Assembly (NCBI GenBank): GCA_016709845.1
Contig: JADJMA010000015.1
Coordinates: 61,500-125,499, forward strand
Source: Flammeovirgaceae bacterium
Lineage (GTDB): Bacteria; Bacteroidota; Bacteroidia; Cytophagales; Cyclobacteriaceae
Length of the DNA: 64,000 nucleotides
Direction: 5' to 3'
A program made the position numbers and the translations under genes. This document shows, one piece after another, positions 9,928 to 20,963 of the stretch. The notes under the pieces were generated by a model. It was not told the origin of the DNA. It worked only from the letters and a program-made list of their open reading frames with translations, and made no database searches. Every line of letters begins with the position of its first letter. Position 1 is the first letter of the stretch.

Positions 9928-9957
9928 CCAGGGTAATTGTAAATACAAAATGTTGAC

Positions 9958-9994
9958 AAAGGAGAGTTCAGATAATCGAACTCTCCTTTTCTTT
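9958..9994 (+). terminator. Rho-independent terminator of lipoprotein A
   Basis: Arms 9958-9969 (AAAGGAGAGTTC) and 9978-9989 (GAACTCTCCTTT) pair perfectly around an 8-base loop and run into TTTTCTTT. It sits 30 bases after the corrected stop of the lipoprotein gene, which supports that corrected end. Confidence 0.85.
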
Positions 9995-10172
9995 ACCAAT
10001 CTTTCCACTATTCCAAAACTTCCAGGCGGAGCCAAACTCCAGAGATGGAAGGATTAACGGAAACAGGCATTTCCTCTGTTGAAAAGTAATTATATTAGCA
10101 GCAAACAGTTGTCGAGCTGGCGGCTTTTGAGATGGAAGTAAAGTCAACCGTATAAGCAATAGGCTAATCAAA

Positions 10173-10987
10173 ATGAAAATTTTCAATATTCTATTCTTTA
10201 CCTGTATTGTAGCTGGATTAATTACAATTATATTCTATGCGTTGAAAAAAAGAAAATTGTATAAAGATAAACTTCGGCAACTCTTTCCTGGTCATTGGAC
10301 AGAAATACTTGAGCAACGCGTATTTTTTTTCAAGGAATTACCGGAAGAGGATAAGCAACTATTTAAGAAGCGGATACAGCGATTTCTCGCCAGTAAAAAA
10401 ATTGAAGGAATTGATATTGAAATTGATGATGCGATTAGACTGATGGTGGCTGCCAGTGCCGTAATACCCACTTTTGCTTTTCGGGAATACAACTACCCTA
10501 AGGTTAACGTAATTCTGATTTACCCCAATAGCTTTGATGAGCAATTTCAAACAGAACGATTTGAAGGACATAAAGAATTTATTTCGGGTATGGTTGGTAA
10601 TCGCTTTATGAATGGAACCGTGATTCTATCCAAACCAGATCTCGTCAAAGCTTTTGATGGCTTACCCCATAAAGATAATGTAGGCATCCACGAGTTTGTG
10701 CATTTATTAGACAAAGAAGATGGAGATATTGATGGTGTCCCTGAATTGCTATTGCAACACAGATACGTAGGCCCTTGGCTCCATGAAATAAAGAGTGAAA
10801 TGATGAGAATTATTAAGGGAAATCTGACATAAATCCTTATGCCTTGACCAGCAACGCAGAATTTCTGGCAGTAGTAAGTGAATACTTTTTTTCTAATCCA
10901 AAAACATTTCAGGCCAGGCATATTGACCTTTACGAGTTCCTATCTAAAATTTATGATACAGATAGCAAAGTTTTAAAGATGATCTAG
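10173..10987 (+). CDS. MtfA-type zinc peptidase, M90 family (one frameshift)
   Basis: The first frame (219 residues) has an N-terminal membrane helix (ILFFTCIVAGLITIIFY), the family element FPGHWTEILEQRVFFF, and the zinc motif HEFVH at about 173-177. After MMRIIKG the frame ends at 10832, while the next frame continues DINPYALTSNAEFLAVVSEY, FFSNPKTFQARHIDLYEFLS to a stop at 10985-10987. That tail holds the downstream Glu zinc ligand (AEFLAVVSEYFF) of M90 peptidases, so the whole gene is needed for activity. E. coli MtfA is an aminopeptidase that binds the Mlc repressor; here a membrane-anchored form is predicted, as in many Bacteroidota, and its substrate is unknown. Confidence 0.9.
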
Positions 10988-11199
10988 CCGCATTCCGGGA
11001 AGTAACCTTCGAAGAATTTTAGCAACTCTTTATAAGATTTCTTAACTCCATTAATCTATTGCGTAGCTAAGTTTCCGTCTAACTTTTTAGATCAGGCCCA
11101 GGTTGAATGAATCAGAAATGATCAGAATTTAAAGGTGACTTTAATTTTTGTTCTACATCTAAAGAGAAACGTTAATCATCGGTTAAGATGATACCTTAA

Positions 11200-11945
11200 A
11201 TGATCAATAAGAAATATATACAGGAGAAAATCTGGCCCGTTCTGGTTAGTCTGGGAGGAGCAGTTGTCATGTTGTTGGCATTCCTTATTCCGTCTGTTCA
11301 AGATCAATGGGATCGATTTCAATCCCGAAAAGTAATTGAACAATATGTGGCCATTGGTGACAATCTTTTTGACGAGAATCATTTTACCATGGCAGAGACA
11401 GCTTATCAGAAAGCATTTGACCTTTCGGCTGAGCAACGGCTCGATATAGATGTAAAGCGATTGAACGCACGAGTGAATAGAATTCTCGAAAATGAAACGT
11501 GGGGAAGTAAACCGCCTGATGATCTGGAGGAGATAGATTTTCAATTTCTTTTACACATACAAAAGGGCCAAAAGGAAGTTGCCGATCGGGTAGCAACGCT
11601 CAATAGCTATGGTATTTTTCTAGCCGCAGGAAAAGAAGAGCAGAAGCCCAGCAACAATTTGATGAAGCAATTAGAATCGATCCAAAAGATGTTCTCGCAT
11701 ACGTTAATAAGGGAAATCTTTTGGATGAATATGGTGAAAAAGAATTGGCTGAAGAGTTTTATAGGAAGGCACTAGCCATTGACAATAGCAACGGACGTAC
11801 GCACTATAACTTAGGGAATGCTATACTGGGAACAGGGAAAATAAAAGATGCGGTCGATCAAGTAAACCAAGCTATTCAGGCAGATGAAAAGGACTCGGTC
11901 GCTGTAAATGAATATAAATTGCTATTGAAGAAAATAGTCAATTAA
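11200..11945 (+). CDS. Membrane-anchored TPR protein (one frameshift)
   Basis: MINKKYIQEKIWPVLVSLGG leads into one membrane helix (VVMLLAFLIP). A first TPR unit is GDNLFDENHFTMAETAYQKA. The frame changes near 11630: the second frame reads RAEAQQQFDEAIRIDPKDVL, then AYVNKGNLLDEYGEKELAEE, FYRKALAIDNSNGRTHYNLG and GTGKIKDAVDQVNQAIQADE, i.e. at least three further TPR units, ending at 11945. The joined protein is ~248 residues, N-in with a soluble TPR part likely outside the membrane. TPRs bind partner proteins. It is flanked by two related lipoproteins on the same strand, so a shared envelope role is a reasonable guess. Confidence 0.82.
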
Positions 11946-12054
11946 TCTGTGACCTCATTTTTAATTCGCATCTAAAGCAGTAGGAGGTAAGTACCTCAAA
12001 GTTGGAATAACCGATTCCATGTCAACCAAACATTAACTATTAATCTTTAAGAAA

Positions 12055-12708
12055 ATGAAAATTCGCATTTCCTCATTCATTCTATTGGCGATTGGTGCAA
12101 TGCTTCTGGCTTGCCAATCTAAGGAAAAAGCAGAAACCGCTCTGGAGGCAACACCACAAGAAGAAATCGTTGCTACTGTGGTGGAGCCTGATAACTATTT
12201 TTCTATGGCTCTCGATGATTATGCTAATCAGAAATATGAAAATAGTGCTAAAAATATTTTACTGGCAACCGATGCAATGAAGCAGATTGCATCCTCAGTT
12301 GATCCGAAAAGAAAGGCAATAATTGAATCATCCGTATCTGAACTTGAGGATTTAGCTTCAGATGTTGCCTCCAATCACGTTGACGGAATTAACCAGCTTA
12401 ACTATTTTTTCGCCAAAGCCGGTTTAGCGCTGGCCAGTTATACGTTAACAATCACCGATGAGGAAATCACCAACCTGGCACCACAAGATGCCGCGTCATT
12501 TTTCAGTAGTGTTATTATCCGAATGGAAAAAAGTGCCGGTTATCATAAGCATGAATTAACCGAATCGGAAAAGGATATTATGAGCCGCGCATCCAATTTA
12601 AGAGACAGACTTGTGAAAAATGATAAAGTAAATGAGCAGGAAATTTCAACTATGGTTAAGGAGCTGAGTGATCTGCTGAAAAAATGGGAAAAGGAATTTG
12701 CCAGTTAA
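12055..12708 (+). CDS. Lipoprotein of unknown function, paralogue B
   Basis: 217 residues, intact. The signal peptide MKIRISSFILLAIGAMLLAC ends in lipobox LLAC, so the mature protein begins at Cys20. It has a short acidic linker, then helices beginning FSMALDDYANQKYENSAKNI and a C-terminal LVKELSDLLKKWEKEF-type helix (seen as STMVKELSDLLKKWEKEFAS). It is a clear structural sibling of the lipoprotein at 9272-9927. Family unknown to me. The gene is the last before a strong terminator at 12874-12914. Confidence 0.8.
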   Translation: MKIRISSFILLAIGAMLLACQSKEKAETALEATPQEEIVATVVEPDNYFSMALDDYANQKYENSAKNILLATDAMKQIASSVDPKRKAIIESSVSELEDLASDVASNHVDGINQLNYFFAKAGLALASYTLTITDEEITNLAPQDAASFFSSVIIRMEKSAGYHKHELTESEKDIMSRASNLRDRLVKNDKVNEQEISTMVKELSDLLKKWEKEFAS

Positions 12709-12873
12709 TTGATTCCGCGGTATGATGACCATTATTTCAATGTTATCCGAGTTGACAATAATAAGTTAACGTTCAATTTCAACATGTTTATAATCTGAGT
12801 AGAAAAGCCAATCAGAAAACTTAGTAATCTTTGGCGTTGCACCGAGACCTTAAATTAATAAATGTCATCAGTA

Positions 12874-12914
12874 ACCAAAAAAAAGTCAGTATTTTCATGC
12901 TGACTTTTTTTGGT
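12874..12914. terminator. Bidirectional terminator
   Basis: A long inverted repeat: ACCAAAAAAAAGTCAG on the left pairs with CTGACTTTTTTTGGT on the right around TATTTTCATG. It follows lipoprotein B by ~165 bases and precedes the ABC exporter, so it separates the two transcription units. Confidence 0.85.
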
Positions 12915-12978
12915 TTGCTAATCAGAGATCAAAACCTTTCTTTGCCAGAGCAGTTAACGCCCAACCCGAATATAGAAT

Positions 12979-14856
12979 ATGACAACTAAATTAAAACATA
13001 CTTCAGCAGTTTGGGGTAGCCTGATTGAGCTGGTTAGCTCTAATAAAAAGCGTTTTTATTAGTCGTATTTATTAGCCTGCTAAGTACCGTGACCAGCTTG
13101 GTTGAGCCATTAATCTATCGGGAGGCTATTAATGATGTAGCCGGACTATTCGTGCATAAAGCGAAAGTCGAAGCAGCACATGGCAATACAGTCACTAATG
13201 ATGACGATCCAATTTCTTCATTTTTTGAAAAAGAGGTTGCATCAATCCGTAAGGAGCCACACCGATCTGATCATGTTGCGGCCCGCACCCCCTCACAGGC
13301 AATGAATACCTTGGTATGGGCTGTTGCATTACTCTTTGCGGTAAACCTTATCGGACAACTTTTCAATCTCCTAAGTGAAAATCTGAACGTGCGCTTAGCT
13401 TGTAATATTGAACGATCGTTCATTCAACGAACATTTAGTCATGTTCTAAAGCAACCTCTTAGTTTCTTTAGTAAACGATCTTCTGCCTCTCTGGCAAAAC
13501 AAATTAATCAGTCGGAAGAAGTATCAGCGATTGTCGATGGGTTTTCTCAAAAGATCCTTCCAGACTTAATTTCTCTGGTCGGAATTCTAATAATCATGTT
13601 TACGCAAAATGTTACGCTCACATTAATATCACTAGCTGTAATTCCTTTCTATCTATTAATTGCGTGGCGATCTGCAAATAAATTAGACTCGGGCCTTTCA
13701 GAATATTACGAGCGTTGGGAAGAAGTGTCAGCCAGAATCCAGGATGCATTAGTCGGCATTAAAACGGTTAAACTTTCAGGTGCCGAGAATCGTGAGGTAA
13801 TAAAGTTGAATGAAATTGCAGATAGTGCCTATGGAGATTATGTGGACCGGACACGCAAAGCCAATGGTTATATTTTTTGGGAGACTATGCTGACCCAGGT
13901 CTCTACAGCTATGGTTTTGGGATACGGTGGCTATCTAACGTTGCAAAATCAGTTAACACCGGGTGACGTGGTTATGTTCGTTGCTTACTTAGACAGATTG
14001 TATGACCCCATAGATTCCTTATCTAGTCTCTGGGTAAATTTACAGCAAAACGTAGCCTCTGTTGCCCGTGCGTTTAAACTTTTACATGTAGGCAAGGAAG
14101 AAAAGCATGGATCAAAACTTTCTATTACTCACGGACAAGTCGAATATAGAAATATAATTTTGGATACACCACAAAACGTGAAATCTTAAAAGATATTTCT
14201 TTCATTGCATCACCGGGCAAAGTCACAGCCTTGGTAGGTACATCAGGCGCAGGAAGACAACTACCATTGATTTGTTGCTGAAGTTGTATAATCTTAGGTC
14301 TGGTTCAATTTTAATTGATGGACAAAATTTGGCTAAGCTTGATGCTGCTTCCGTTCGGGAGCAGATCGGAATCGTATCGGCTGATGGCGCAATTTTCAGG
14401 GGAACGTTGGCAGATAACATTCGCTATAAAGCACCCAACGCAACAGATGCCGAAGTGCAAAAAGCAGCCGCGGGTGCAGGCCTGGAAACTACCTTGGCAA
14501 GATTGACAGATGGACTGCAAACCGTGGTGGGTGAAAGTGGTGTTGGGCTTTCTGTGGGCGAAAGACAGCGTATTCAGATTGCCCGCGTACTGGTGAGCCA
14601 ACCACGGATCCTCGTTCTCGATGAAGCAACAGCAAATCTTGATTTTGCTACCGAGGCAGAAATAAAAAGGACCATTGACATAATTCGAAAAGAAAATACA
14701 GTCATTATAGTAGCCCATCGCTATTCCATGGTAAAAGATGCAGATCATGTGATTGTTCTGGATCACGGTCAAATTAAAGAAGAGGGAAGTGTTGAAGAAC
14801 TGATTGAAAAAGGTGGTTGGTTTTCAGAATTTGCAAAGTCTGCCGATCAATCCTAA
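12979..14856 (+). CDS. ABC exporter, fused permease-ATPase, MsbA/MdlB type (three frameshifts)
   Basis: The start at 12979 (MTTKLKHTSAVWGSLIELVS) lies in a frame that stops at 13060; one base later FLLVVFISLLSTVTSLVEPL continues into the long frame. The ABC membrane domain (six helices, e.g. IISLVGILIIMFTQNVTLTL-like and LISLAVIPFYLLIAW) spans ~1-330. Shifts near 14160 (T run; FGYTTKREILKDISFIASPG) and 14251-14260 split the ATPase: VGTSGAGKTT is recovered as Walker A when one A is restored. Q loop QIGIVSADGAIF, signature LSVGERQRIQIARVL, Walker B ILVLDEATANLD and His switch VIIVAHRYS are all present. ~625 residues, homodimeric exporter expected; substrate (lipid, peptide or drug) cannot be told. 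Confidence 0.92.
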
Positions 14857-15089
14857 TACTCAAGCCGTTGGTTCGATTTCATAGAATGCCTGCTCATTCC
14901 TTTGAGCTCAGCGTTGAATTTTCTTCTGCAGAAATATTGTTTAATACCCATTGGGTTATAGTGATCCTGCTTTGCGGATTGTTCCGTTGCCCTACTTCAT
15001 AACCGTAATTCCACCAGCGTTCCATTAGCTCCGGATCAAAAATGAGCGAATTTGAAGTGAGGTCTTCTGGGGATTATAGAAATTCAATT

Positions 15090-15851
15090 TCACTTTTTAT
15101 TTTGCCCTTCAAGCCGTCCAATGGTAAGATCGTCATTGGCGATTTGTTTCAACATAAAATCAAAAACCCGGCCCGTCAGATCCAGCGCATTTCGAGCTGG
15201 GTCTTTATGCTTTAAATCTCCCTTATTTCTTAAAACGATAACATCAATTTCGGTAGCTCCTTTATGAATAGCGTATTGAATGGGAACGATGTCGCCCATG
15301 CCCCCGTCTGCATATTCAAAATTATTTTTTATTACCAGACTCATAAAGGGAACTAAGGACGTGGATGCCCAAATCCAATCGCAGAAATCATGGTAACTAC
15401 ATTCCTTTGAATCTTTATATTCAACAGACATGGTGCTTAGATTTGAAACCGCTACAACCACTTCATGCTGTAAATTTTGTATGCGTGCAAAATCTGTTTC
15501 TGTGATTGTATTAACGATTAGCTTTCTGAGATTTTCACTCTCTCCAAATGTTTTTTGTCCTTTGATAAACATTTTTAAAACGCCCCAGTGATTGATACTT
15601 GTTTTATAAATGCCATTAGATTTTTTAATAATAAACGGGCAGTTGCTAAATATATCAGATTGGGTGACAGAGGTGAAAACTGCTTTTAATTTATCTATTT
15701 TTCCAATCGCCAATAAAGGCACTAATAAACTTCCTGTTGAACTGCCAATAAATAATTTGTATTCTCGTTTTTGAACCGAAATTAGGTACTCAGCCAACCC
15801 ACCGGCAAAAGCTCCTTTACTTCCACCACCGGATATTACCAATGCTTTCAT
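15090..15851 (-). CDS. Patatin-like phospholipase
   Basis: 253 residues. The oxyanion loop is GGGSKGAFAGG (residues ~8-18), the nucleophile elbow is GSSTG with Ser38, and the catalytic Asp is in ADGGMGD (Asp182): the Ser-Asp dyad of patatin/RssA-type lipases is complete. No signal peptide, so it acts in the cytoplasm or at the inner membrane on acyl lipids. Its start overlaps the stop of the DUF998 membrane-protein gene as ATGA, so the two are translationally coupled. Confidence 0.92.
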   Translation of the reverse strand: MKALVISGGGSKGAFAGGLAEYLISVQKREYKLFIGSSTGSLLVPLLAIGKIDKLKAVFTSVTQSDIFSNCPFIIKKSNGIYKTSINHWGVLKMFIKGQKTFGESENLRKLIVNTITETDFARIQNLQHEVVVAVSNLSTMSVEYKDSKECSYHDFCDWIWASTSLVPFMSLVIKNNFEYADGGMGDIVPIQYAIHKGATEIDVIVLRNKGDLKHKDPARNALDLTGRVFDFMLKQIANDDLTIGRLEGQNKK

Positions 15852-16519
15852 ATTGACTGAGTCTTAGGATTACTCAATTGATGCAAAGATCGGTTCCTCA
15901 TCATAACCACTGCAATCGTGCAAAGAAAAAGATGATAGTCTAAAATGAAAACTCTTTGCCATAAACCCTTGTAGGGATAAGGTCGTGCTCGGAGATCAAA
16001 AAAAGTAGGATAAGGAACAGGCCGCTTGAAAAGACAAACCAAGAGTAGTTATGCATGGTAGGAAATGCCACTTTAGAAAATATTTTAGAGCAAGCAAAGG
16101 GGATAAGAGCAATGCTGATTCCTCCAAGCACACCAAAAAAGGCTATGTAATTTTGCTGATAGTGTGAGTACATTACCAACATGATCGTAGGGAAATAAGC
16201 CCGATCCGGCCCCTTCACCAATACCATACAAAGCAATGGACCATACAACAATCTTTTGCCATTTTCCTTTATTGAAAATTGATTTCCTTAAACCCCATGC
16301 AAAAATGATGAGTAACACGCAAAACACAACACCCCATGCATTCATATATATAGCTACCGGACTGTTAGCAGTACCTAGATAACTTTCTGATTGGTGGAGG
16401 AGATTGTAATGAGGATATAATGCACCTAGGATAAAAGTGACAATAAAATCGCCTATGCAAGCAAGAAAGCCGGCAATTGCTGATCCAGTTATTATAGATA
16501 AAGGTAGTTTGTTTGTCAA
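15848..16519 (-). CDS. DUF998 family membrane protein (two frameshifts)
   Basis: The start at 16519 gives MTNKLPLSIITGSAIAGFLA, followed by several membrane helices and the family element YPHYNLLHQSESYLGTANSP. The frame shifts near 16200-16250 (continuing LGGISIALIPFACSKIFSKV) and again near 15960-15990 (continuing KGLWQRVFILDYHLFLCTIA), ending at the stop 15848-15850. The joined product is ~220 residues with about six helices, the usual DUF998 size. Function of the family is unknown. The stop overlaps the ATG of the patatin-like lipase, which hints at a shared lipid-related job. Confidence 0.8.
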
Positions 16520-16979
16520 TTTACAGAAGAAATTTGTGTGCTTCAGTCACGTTGGTTAAAAATGGAAGATTGCCCCTTATCCTTATTCAGTAAATAATTT
16601 TACTGCTAATTACCATTGACCCTCGTATCTGTATTTTGACTAAAAAAAGAAGGAAAGTCACAATATTGGTTGTTTTGAGTGCATTAATTCTAGGATTTTT
16701 TTGGATGAAGGAATCCACATGTATGATCGTGCAATCGTGACTTCAAACTATTTTCGTCATCTAACGGTGATGGAAATGCTTAAATTCATGAAGCACGTTA
16801 GATACTTGATTATTTTCTTGAGTAGCCTTCTTGATAAAGTGTCCGCTTTGACCAGGCGCGTTGGCTTTGGGTTTCCATGCTCTTAATCTCTGGTTGTGTT
16901 TTATTTAATAGAATTCGCAGACGCAACCTTTGTAAATTACAAAATATTGAACTTAGCACTTGTACTAAAATAGAATCGG
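16520..16979. other. Intergenic region, nothing recognised
   Basis: 460 bases between the divergent DUF998 and MprF-like genes. Short frames here (for example 16701-16886, plus strand) have no family character. The sequence is AT-rich with no obvious repeats or terminator; it should hold the promoters of both flanking genes, but I cannot place a TTTG/TAnnTTTG pair with confidence. Confidence 0.5.
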
Positions 16980-19566
16980 ATGAGAAGAATGTTCAGGCTC
17001 TCTAGAAGTTTTTTCAATCGCTCCTTCATTACCGTAGTGGTGGCGTTCTTGTTCCTGATATTTCTCATTTATTTTATTCGCAATGAGCATCTTGATGTTA
17101 GCAATGTAAAATTAACACTGTTATCGGCCGCGCCCGTTTGGGTGATAGCAGGAATATTGGTTACATTAATCTATCTCGTTCTTCAGGCCTTTTTATATGT
17201 TTACTCTTTCAAAAGCATTGGGATTCGCATTGATCTAATCAGTGCTATGCGATTATTCCTTAAAAGAACTTCATCAGTACCTTTCTTGCCAGCAGGTTCA
17301 TTCACCTCCTTGGTTTTTTTGAAGATGAACTCAGTCATTACAAAATACAAAAGACACAAGTTCATTACGGTTCATTTTTATTTGCGCTTGCATCGATAAT
17401 CTCCGTGATTCTGGTTGCTATTCCGGTGCTGATCATCCTTTCTTTCAACACCACCTGAGGTCAAGTGAATTATTTGGAGTTATACTGTTGGCAGGTTTCG
17501 TGGGTGTGATCATTTATACTGGCTATGGTCTGGCCACACAACGAGGACGAATTTTCAAATTTCTAAATAAAGTAAGACCACAGTTTGTTACAGAAATAAT
17601 TGAATTGAGTTCTTACGACTTCCGGTTATCGGTTTTCATTAAGACCTGCTTAATCTCGGTTGTGATTGAAGCAGCAGGGGTTGCCCATTTATACATTGCG
17701 CTAGCAGCCCTGGGCTTACATCCATCCTTGGAAGTGTCGCTGATTGGGTATGTAATCATGATTCTTATTCTAAGCATTTCACCATTTCTTCGGGGGTTAG
17801 GAGCCATTGAAGTTTCTGTGACTTACGTGCTCACCCTGTATGGGTATCCACCTTTGCAGGCCGCTTCTGTTACACTCCTTTTTCGCTTCTATGAATGTTG
17901 GTTGCCTTTCATCGTAAGTAGTTCTATCTTTTTAGTCCGTAAGGGAAATCTTTTACTTCGTGTCTTTCCCGCATTTTTTATCCTGCTTCTCGGGGTAGTG
18001 AATATTATCTCGGCACTAACACCGGCACTCCCCGAAAGGCTGCATCTGCTGAAAGAATTTATTCCGTTTTCTGTTACAGAATTCTCCAACGTGGCTGTTT
18101 TGCTTTTAGGGATTATTATGATTGTGTCTTCTGCGTTTTTGCTTACAGGAGCAAAGAATGCATGGAGAATGGCAATGGTTATCAGTGCATTTTCTTTGTT
18201 GGGTCATTTAACCAAGGCTTTTGATTATGAGGAGGCTTTGATCGCTCTGCTGACTATGGGTATCCTTTGGTATACGCGCAAAGCCTATTTTGTCAAATAC
18301 AACGTTTCCTTTCAGCTTAAGGCAATACAAAAAGTAACCATCCTTTTTATCGCACTCTTTGTTTATGCAGTTGCTGGGTTTTATTTATTGCAAGCGAAGC
18401 ATCTCAATTTGGATTTTAGCTGGATGCAATCCTTTGAGGCAACCCTAAAGACTATGGTTTTTATGACAGACGGCCTTATTCCTCGTACGAATACAGGACT
18501 TTACTTTATTAACTCCATCCAGTTTGGTTCGGCCATGTTTCTGAGTTATTTACTTTTTCAGATATACCGAACATCAAAAAAAGAAAGTGTGGAAGGCGGT
18601 GATCGCCAGGAAGCTATTTCTTTACTGGAACGATATGGAAATTCTTCACTGGATTATTTCAAAGTATATCCGGATAAACAATATTTTTTCAATGAAGCAA
18701 AGGATTCCTTTTTGGCTTATTCGGAATCAAAGCATTATGCTCTGGTTCTCGAAAACCCAATAGCACCTGACTCCCCTTCAAAATCTGGATTAATAAAATC
18801 TTTCGAAGACTATTGTGTGGAACGTGGACTTCGGGCTTTTTATTATCGTGTTGCGGAAGAAGACCTTCCTACCTATCAAAATTTGAAAAAGAAATTTATT
18901 ATCCTCGGCCAGGAAGCAATTGTCGATCTCACCACCTTTTCACTCGAAGGATCGGTCATGAAATCTATGAGAAATGCTATCCGAAGAGTAGAACATAATG
19001 GACTTCATTTCAATGGATACAATCCCCCTTTGAAAGATGGATTTATTCAGCAATTGAAAACGGTTTCAAATGAATGGCTCGAACATAGCACCCATTCCGA
19101 AGAAGGGTTTTCACAGGGTGTCTTTAATCCTGATATATTGAAGAACTGCACCGTATTAACTGTGGAGAACAGAGAGTCTAAGATTATCGCATTTTTAAAT
19201 GTTATACCCAGCCATAAAGATGGAGAAGCAACCTATGATCTGATTCGTCAAAGCAAGGATGCTCCAAATGGTGCATTAGATTACCTGATTGTCAAAATGA
19301 TCGAATACTTTAAGGACTCTGATTATAAAACCCTGAACATGGGGATGGCACCGCTGGCAGGAATGCAAGGAGCAAATATGAATGAACAAATTATACAATT
19401 CTATAAAGACCATTTTAAACAAGCTTCACGACTTAAAGGCTTGTTTGAATACAAGGACAAATTTGAGCCGCGTTGGGAGAATAGATATCTAATCTATGAT
19501 GAGGTTTTTGATCTGGTTCGATTCCCGGGAGTTCTTCGCGCAGTTTCTAATATTGCTTTACCTTAG
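16980..19566 (+). CDS. MprF-like lysylphosphatidylglycerol flippase/synthase (frameshifts in N-terminal part)
   Basis: The start at 16980 (MRRMFRLSRSFFNRSFITVV) opens a multi-helix membrane domain of the flippase (UPF0104) type. Frames change near 17330-17400 and ~17455: HYGSFLFALASIISVILVAI bridges them before LLAGFVGVIIYTGYGLATQR. Key family pieces: ISPFLRGLGAIEVSVTYVLT, LLFRFYECWLPF. The C-terminal soluble domain (from ~18600) is the DUF2156 aminoacyltransferase: FKVYPDKQYFFNEAKDSFLA, TTFSLEGSVMKSMRNAIRRV, YDLIRQSKDAPNGALDYLIV and LNMGMAPLAGM. About 860 residues in all. MprF proteins move lysine (or alanine) from tRNA to phosphatidylglycerol and flip the product, protecting against cationic peptides; the amino acid used here cannot be told. 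Confidence 0.88.
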
Positions 19567-19787
19567 ATTGACCAAATTAATATAAAGATGCCTGTTTTTT
19601 TGTTCGGTTATACCCTGTATTAATGTTGATTGATTTGCCTTTCAAGATTATCAAAGACCTAATAAATATAGTTTCTATGTTTTTCTCCGCAGAGTTACCG
19701 CCTCGGGAACTCTATGCGACTGAAAGAGTTGAAGCGGGAGGAGACATGATACGAAATTGTCAGAATACTTTGAATGGCTTACGTGAT

Positions 19788-19816
19788 ACCAAAGGTTTAT
19801 TTCTTTGGTTTTTTTA
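19788..19816 (+). terminator. Probable terminator after the MprF-like gene
   Basis: ACCAAAG (19788-19794) and CTTTGGT (19803-19809) pair around GTTTATTT and run into a T tract. It lies ~220 bases after the MprF stop; the stretch 19567-19787 between holds no recognised gene. Confidence 0.65.
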
Positions 19817-19837
19817 GATTTGAAAAAAAATTTGTGT

Positions 19838-20340
<503 letters not shown>

Positions 20341-20343
20341 GAT

Positions 20344-20373
20344 AAAAAATCCCGAATTATTAGTCCGGGATTT
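20344..20373 (-). terminator. Terminator of tRNA-Leu
   Basis: On the minus strand, directly after the tRNA 3' end, AAATCCCG and CGGGATTT pair around GACTAATAATT and run into TTT. Perfect 8-base stem. Confidence 0.85.
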
Positions 20374-20374
20374 G

Positions 20375-20456
20375 TACCTCAGGCCGGAATCGAACCGGCA
20401 CACCTTACGGTACACGATTTTGAGTCGTGCGCGTCTACCAATTCCGCCACTAAGGC
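20375..20456 (-). tRNA. tRNA-Leu (anticodon CAA)
   Basis: 82 bases. The acceptor stem GCCTTAG pairs with CTGAGGT (one G-U at the first pair and one inside). D-loop region GGCGGAATTGGTAGACGCG is typical of Leu. The anticodon stem CACGA/TCGTG holds the loop CTCAAAA, giving anticodon CAA for codon UUG. A long variable arm (TACCGTAAGGTG) marks a class II tRNA and the T arm is GCCGGTTCGATTCCGGC. No CCA is encoded. It lies beside the poly-T block. Confidence 0.95.
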
Positions 20457-20574
20457 ATTCATTGTAAGATTGTTGGGCAAACGAAACAATCAAGAAACCC
20501 CATCATTCCGCTTAAAGCGTTGGTATTTAATGAAAGGGGATGCAAATATGGGCAAACTTTGAATTTTTAACAAT

Positions 20575-20867
20575 TCAGAGTTCTATAAATTTCTCTAAGG
20601 AGAAGGCCTGGGTCCTTTCGGAGAATAAGGTTTTTACCCGACCCCACACTTTGCCAAATAGTTCTGACTTCCGGTAGTTTTCCAGACTTTGGGGCTCATT
20701 CCAATGGCTGAGCGTAGTATAACAGCAATCGTCTTCAGTATCTTTTAACAATTGCAGATGTTCGCACCCGGAAAATTCCGAATAGCTACTTTATTTTGAT
20801 TAAAAATTTCAAGAAACTCCTCTACACCCGCTTCGGTAAAATGCATCCGTACAATCCGTATTATCAT
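20575..20867 (-). CDS. ABM-domain (putative quinol monooxygenase-like) protein (one frameshift)
   Basis: A short gene hidden by a shift. From ATG at 20867 it reads MIIRIVRMHFTEAGVEEFLE, IFNQNKVAIRNFPG; one base later (G run of the CCGGG near 20766-20772) the other frame continues CEHLQLLKDTEDDCCYTTLS, HWNEPQSLENYRKSELFGKV to a stop at 20575-20577. The joined ~97 residues match the antibiotic-biosynthesis-monooxygenase fold: R.V.. .F..D.VEEFL..F, FPGC..L.L..D, and S.W.. ..L..YR.S.LF...W. These small dimeric proteins handle quinones or act as heme/aromatic oxygenases; the substrate is unknown. It lies in one row, same strand, with the SAM hydrolase gene upstream. Confidence 0.8.
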
Positions 20868-20904
20868 AGCGTAGTTTTTAGTATTAAGTCTTGGGTTCAA
20901 CTTT

Positions 20905-20962
20905 TCAAATTATTACTAATTACTAATTACTCAGGACTCTTGACTCATTACTCACGACTTAC
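20905..20962. repeat. Degenerate ACTAATTACT-type short repeat
   Basis: TTACTAATTACTAATTACTC followed by GGACTCTTGACTCATTACTC and ACGACTTA. A loose 7-9-base unit built on (G)ACT(A/C)ATT is repeated. Similar degenerate tracts occur at 46142-46352 and 47328-47454. Function unknown. Confidence 0.6.
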
Positions 20963-20963
20963 T

